A stretch of 16,724 bases of DNA from Clostridia bacterium (GTDB taxonomy: Bacteria > Bacillota > Clostridia > Oscillospirales > RGIG7773), in NCBI GenBank assembly GCA_017554835.1, contig JAFZHO010000065.1, forward strand, positions 1 through 16,724, read 5' to 3'. The notes under the pieces are model-generated. The model saw only the letters and a list, made by a program, of their open reading frames with translations, was not told where the DNA came from and searched no databases. Positions within the stretch are counted from its first letter, which is position 1; each line of letters starts with the position of its first letter. The position numbers and the translations under genes are program-made. Positions 13,376 through 16,724 of this stretch are shown piece by piece.

Positions 13376-15850
13376 ATGCCAAAGAATTTATTTGTAAGTC
13401 CCGAAGAGGTTCTTGCCCCGGGCAAAGTAACCTTCAAGGATATCCCCGTAAACCAATATAACAAAACTATCAAAGAAGAACTCAAATCCGGAAAATATAC
13501 CAAAGAGGATTTAATCCGTATATTCCGTGATATGACGGTTTTGCGTGAGTTTGAAACTATGCTTAACCTTATCAAAACTCAGGGTTCTTATAACGGTATA
13601 GACCATACTTATCCAGGTCCTGCCCATCTTTCAACAGGTCAGGAAGCTGCCTGCGTTGGTCAGGCATATCTTCTTGATGAGAACGATTTTGCTTTTGGTT
13701 CTCACCGTTCTCATTCAGAAATCCTTGCAAAAGCACTTTCAACTATCAATAAAATGACTGACGAGCAGTTAATGGACGTTATGGAAAACTTCCTTGAGGG
13801 AAAATGCCTTCGTTCAACTGAAAAACTTGGCGAATGTAAAGACGTTAAAGAGCTTGCTATCCGTTTTATCCTTTACGGAACTTTATCCGAGATTTTTGCT
13901 CGTGAAACCGGTTTCCATATGGGTATGGGCGGTTCAATGCACGCTTTCTTCCTACCTTTTGGTATCTACCCAAATAACGCTATCGTTGGTGGATCAGGAA
14001 CTATTTCAACCGGTGCTGCTCTATTCAAAAAAGTAAATAACAAAAAAGGCATCGTTGTTTGTAACGTTGGTGATGCGGCTATGGCGAGAGGTCCCGTTTG
14101 GGAAGCGCTTAACTTTGCTGCTATGGACCAGTATAAAACCCTTTGGGAATCCCATAACGATGGTATGCCAATCCTTTATAATATCTTTAATAACTCTTAT
14201 GGTATGGGTGACCAGACCCGTGGCGAAACTATGGGCCAGGATAGAATGTCCCGTATTGCGTCAGGCGTTAGCCCCACTCAGTTCCACGCAGAAACTGTTG
14301 ATGGTTATAACCCACTTGCAGTTATTGATGCTATGGAGCGTAAATTGGAGCTTCTAAGAAACGGTCAGGGTCCCGTTATGCTTGAAACAGTTACATATCG
14401 TTATTCAGGCCACTCAGTTTCTGACCAGAACGCATATAGAACAAAAGAAGAAATCGACGCTTGGAAAGAAGTTGACCCGCTTTTGACATATCCTGCAAAA
14501 CTTATCGAAGCAGGCGTTATGACTCAGGAAGAAGTTGACGCTATCCTAAAAGAAACCTCTGAGCGTATGACTATGATATGCAAAGCGGCAGCAGATCCCG
14601 AAATCAGCCCTTACTGCGACTTCAAAAAAGACCCTGCAGTTGTTGAACGCTTAATGTTCTCCAACCAGGTAGTAGAAAAATTTGATGATAGAGAACCTGA
14701 AGTTACCGTTCCAAAAGAAGAAGCCGAAGGTTATAAGAAAATCAAGAGCAAAACAAGAAACGTTATCGACGAAAACGGCAAACCCGTTTCAAAGATGAAA
14801 ATGTATAACCTTCGTGATGCACTTTCCGAGGTTATCTATGACCGTTTCTACGAAGATCCAACCCTTATCGCTTATGGTGAAGACTGTCGTGACTGGGGTG
14901 GCGCTTTCGCAGTTTATCGTGGAATGATGGATGCGTTCCCTCATTGCAGACTATTCAACTCTCCTCTTGCAGAGGGCTCTATCGTGGGCACTGCAGTTGG
15001 CTACGCGCTTTCCGGTGGTCGTGCTATCGTTGAGCTTATGTATGCCGACTTTATCGGTTGCGCAGGAGATGAGATTTTCAACCAGATGTCAAAATGGCAG
15101 TCAATGTCTGCCGGCATTTTGAAGATGCCTGTTGTTCTTCGTGTTTCCGTAGGTTCCAAATACGGCGCTCAGCATAGCCAGGACTGGACTGCACTTTGCG
15201 CTCATATTCCGGGACTTAAAGTATGCTTCCCTGCTACTCCTTGGGAGGCAAAAGGTCTTATGGAATCTGCTCTTAAAGGCACTGACCCCGTTGTGTTCTT
15301 TGAAAGCCAGAGAATCTACGACGTTGGCGAGCAGTTCCACGAAGGCGGAGTTCCCGAAGAACGCTACGAAATCGAAATCGGCGACGTTAACAAAGTTTGT
15401 GATGGTAAAGATATCACTATTCTTACTGTTGGCGCAACCTTATATCGCGCTATGGACGCTGCAAAAGAACTAAGCGAAAAATACGGTCTTGAAGCAGACG
15501 TTATAAACCTTCATTCACTTGTTCCTTTGAAATATGAAAAAATCGTTGAATCCGTTCGTAAAACAGGCAGAGTAATCCTTTGCTCCGATGCTTGTGCTCG
15601 TGGTTCATTCCTGAACGATATCGCTCAGAAAATCACCGAGCTTTGCTTCGATGACCTTGATGCTCCTGCAGTTGTTGTTGGCGCTCGTAACTGGATAACT
15701 CCTCCATTCGAATTTGACGAATTCTTCTTCCCACAGGCAAGCTGGATTTTGGATGCAATCCACGAAAAAGTATTGCCACTTCCCGGCTATATGGCTCAGA
15801 ACGGTTGCACCGAGGCAGAAGCACTTCGCCGCGCTGCTCAGGGCGTATAA
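13376..15850 (+). CDS. Fused E1 alpha-beta thiamine-diphosphate-dependent 2-oxoacid dehydrogenase
   Basis: An 824-residue single-chain E1. The N-terminal part (about 1-440) is the E1-alpha fold: HLSTGQEA, then GSHRSH (His110, His113), RETGFHMGMGGSMH (His189), the thiamine-diphosphate motif GDA...NN (Asp233, Asn272-Asn273), and the phosphorylation-loop-like YRYSGHSVSD (341-350). A charged linker (about 440-473) joins the E1-beta part, which begins near Met474: NLRDALSEVIYDRF, GEDCRDWGG, AEGSIVGTAVGYAL, ELMYADF and HSQDWTA, ending with the transketolase C-terminal fold. Compared with ordinary E1-alpha there are about 45 extra residues between His113 and His189 and about 10 extra inside the thiamine motif; the usual GDG is GDA. 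It decarboxylates a 2-oxoacid, or cleaves acetoin, and passes the acyl group to the E2 lipoate. AAGGAG lies 10 bases before ATG. Confidence 0.93.
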   Translation: MPKNLFVSPEEVLAPGKVTFKDIPVNQYNKTIKEELKSGKYTKEDLIRIFRDMTVLREFETMLNLIKTQGSYNGIDHTYPGPAHLSTGQEAACVGQAYLLDENDFAFGSHRSHSEILAKALSTINKMTDEQLMDVMENFLEGKCLRSTEKLGECKDVKELAIRFILYGTLSEIFARETGFHMGMGGSMHAFFLPFGIYPNNAIVGGSGTISTGAALFKKVNNKKGIVVCNVGDAAMARGPVWEALNFAAMDQYKTLWESHNDGMPILYNIFNNSYGMGDQTRGETMGQDRMSRIASGVSPTQFHAETVDGYNPLAVIDAMERKLELLRNGQGPVMLETVTYRYSGHSVSDQNAYRTKEEIDAWKEVDPLLTYPAKLIEAGVMTQEEVDAILKETSERMTMICKAAADPEISPYCDFKKDPAVVERLMFSNQVVEKFDDREPEVTVPKEEAEGYKKIKSKTRNVIDENGKPVSKMKMYNLRDALSEVIYDRFYEDPTLIAYGEDCRDWGGAFAVYRGMMDAFPHCRLFNSPLAEGSIVGTAVGYALSGGRAIVELMYADFIGCAGDEIFNQMSKWQSMSAGILKMPVVLRVSVGSKYGAQHSQDWTALCAHIPGLKVCFPATPWEAKGLMESALKGTDPVVFFESQRIYDVGEQFHEGGVPEERYEIEIGDVNKVCDGKDITILTVGATLYRAMDAAKELSEKYGLEADVINLHSLVPLKYEKIVESVRKTGRVILCSDACARGSFLNDIAQKITELCFDDLDAPAVVVGARNWITPPFEFDEFFFPQASWILDAIHEKVLPLPGYMAQNGCTEAEALRRAAQGV

Positions 15851-16470
15851 TGGAGATTTTAAGAACGGCAAACGCCGGCGTTCTTCTCAGTATGGATGGG
15901 CAGAATATTCTGCTTGATGGGGTATGTCCACCTTATAAAACCTATCTTGGAACTCCCCCGCATATAAGAGAGAACCTTCTTAAAAATCCACCCGACGTAT
16001 TGGCGTTCACCCATCAGCATGCCGACCACTATGATGAAGGTTTTGCTGAAAGTTTTCAAAAAAATACCCTCCGTCCTGTTCTCAGGGCGGAGGATTATCG
16101 TGAAATCAGAGTAGGAAATATAGATATTTTGCCTTTTCCCACTCGCCATATCGGCAAATACCACGAGGATAAGCACGTAAGCTATATTATTAAAGGCAGT
16201 AAAACAATTTTATTTACGGGAGATGCATCTCCAACCGTTTTTGAGAAGTTATCACTTCCCAAAATCGATATAGTTATCTCTTCCTTTGCCTATGCTTTAA
16301 CTGCCTCGGCTTTTTCCAAAACCAAAGCCCTTGGTGCCGATAAAATCATTCTTTTGCATATGCCTTCCCCCGAAAACGACCCTGATAATATCTGGCAAAC
16401 GGTGAAAGACGTCACTGCAAAGGAGCAGGATTTGTTTATTCTTTCTTTGGAAGAAAAAATCATTATATAA
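15850..16470 (+). CDS. Metallo-beta-lactamase-fold hydrolase coupled to E1
   Basis: A 206-residue cytosolic metallohydrolase. The motif HQHADH (His55, His57, Asp59, His60) binds two metals; His100, Asp125 (TGDASP) and His170 (LLHMPSPEN) are the likely other ligands, so the site looks complete. The start ATG overlaps the E1 stop as TAATG (one base shared), and no good ribosome binding site lies upstream, so it depends on translational coupling to E1. A longer frame from 15805 would overlap 46 bases of E1 and adds a Arg/Ser-rich stretch unlike the fold. The substrate is unknown; the family includes thioesterases, lactonases and phosphodiesterases. Position suggests a role with the complex, for example hydrolysing a by-product or CoA/lipoyl thioester, but this is only inference. 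Confidence 0.85.
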   Translation: MEILRTANAGVLLSMDGQNILLDGVCPPYKTYLGTPPHIRENLLKNPPDVLAFTHQHADHYDEGFAESFQKNTLRPVLRAEDYREIRVGNIDILPFPTRHIGKYHEDKHVSYIIKGSKTILFTGDASPTVFEKLSLPKIDIVISSFAYALTASAFSKTKALGADKIILLHMPSPENDPDNIWQTVKDVTAKEQDLFILSLEEKIII

Positions 16471-16472
16471 AA

Positions 16473-16494
16473 AACGGTTGCTAAAGCAACCGTT
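16473..16494. terminator. Bidirectional terminator ending the dehydrogenase-complex operon
   Basis: A 9-bp perfect stem AACGGTTGC/GCAACCGTT with loop TAAA, flanked by A and T runs. It starts 2 bases after the hydrolase stop on the plus strand. The stop codon of the convergent minus-strand gene (16498-16500) lies in its T-run, so it serves both genes. The stem is identical to that at 7884-7905. Confidence 0.93.
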
Positions 16495-16497
16495 TTT

Positions 16498-16724
16498 TTA
16501 TTTGTTTTCAAAAATGGCCTCGCAGTAAGGCCTATTCTGAATAATATTCTCATAGGTAATGTTTTCTGCATCACATTCGATTTTAAGCGCATATTCCGAA
16601 AACTCAGATATAACGTTATTTATCTTAATATCTCTTATATCCCCTTTTTTATATCCATCACCGTAACCATATCCCGTATAAATCATAACGGTTGACTTTC
16701 TATCTCCCTCGCCCGTATCCGCTA
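16498..16724 (-). CDS. C-terminal end of an unrecognised protein, possibly a right-handed beta-helix
   Basis: The frame is open from the right edge to a TAA at 16498-16500, giving about 75 residues of the C-terminal end; the Met at 16686 is probably internal, since no ribosome binding site or promoter precedes it and the frame continues upstream. The text alternates short strands with Asn and polar turns (IRDIKINNVIS, YALKIECDAENITYENI), a pattern like the rungs of pectate-lyase or glycosidase (GH28-type) beta-helices. A Gly/Tyr/Asp-rich turn (YTGYGYGDGYKKGD) precedes it. The function is not established. It converges on the dehydrogenase-complex operon and shares its terminator. Confidence 0.6.
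   Translation of the reverse strand, partial: ADTGEGDRKSTVMIYTGYGYGDGYKKGDIRDIKINNVISEFSEYALKIECDAENITYENIIQNRPYCEAIFENK

Noticed and set aside
15805..15849. Upstream start for the metallo-hydrolase inside E1
   Set aside because: The extra 15 residues are Arg/Ser-rich and unlike the fold; the ATG at 15850 overlaps the E1 stop as TAATG and begins the first beta strand.

Overview
The window looks like chromosomal DNA from an AT-rich anaerobic Firmicute, most likely a gut-type clostridium. The evidence is strong GGAGG-type ribosome binding sites, consensus TTGACA/TATAAT promoters, compact hairpin-plus-T terminators, a PPi-type phosphofructokinase, and an alcohol-acetyltransferase-like/DUF6320 pair of clostridial flavour. 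I could not search databases, so the taxonomy is an inference. There are 12 protein-coding genes, two of them cut by the window edges. I see no RNA genes, insertion sequences or CRISPR arrays.

Bases 1-5769 (minus strand) form one probable transcription unit read right to left. It starts at a strong promoter (5741-5769) and runs through a PPi-type phosphofructokinase, a GtrII-like membrane glucosyltransferase, a prohibitin/SPFH membrane protein, a 2-hydroxyacid dehydrogenase and a MATE transporter cut by the left edge. A hairpin at 2070-2093 may separate the last two genes from the first three. Bases 5776-7875 (minus) hold a coupled pair: an alcohol-acetyltransferase-like acyltransferase and a zinc-ribbon membrane protein (DUF6320-like), ended by the terminator at 5776-5800. 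Bases 7884-9534 hold a single solute-binding lipoprotein gene with its own TTGACA promoter and a terminator on each side; no ABC permease is present.

Bases 9569-16494 are the most coherent part. A lipoate-protein ligase gene (minus) diverges from a plus-strand operon encoding a complete lipoate-dependent 2-oxoacid dehydrogenase complex, in the order E2 (acyltransferase, lipoyl Lys43), E3 (dihydrolipoyl dehydrogenase) and a single-chain E1 in which alpha and beta parts are fused (824 aa). A small metallo-beta-lactamase-fold hydrolase then overlaps the E1 stop codon. The operon has a perfect TTGACA-17-TATAAT promoter and arginine codons biased to CGT/CGC, suggesting high expression. The ligase would attach lipoate to the E2 lysine, E1 would decarboxylate the oxoacid on thiamine diphosphate, E2 would carry the acyl group to CoA, and E3 would reoxidise lipoamide with NAD. 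The substrate (pyruvate, branched-chain oxoacid or acetoin) cannot be fixed from sequence alone. A shared bidirectional terminator (16473-16494) separates this operon from the C-terminal end of a convergent gene cut by the right edge.

The best candidates for something undescribed are the unusual fused E1 with its insertions, the hydrolase translationally coupled to it, and the acyltransferase/DUF6320 pair.
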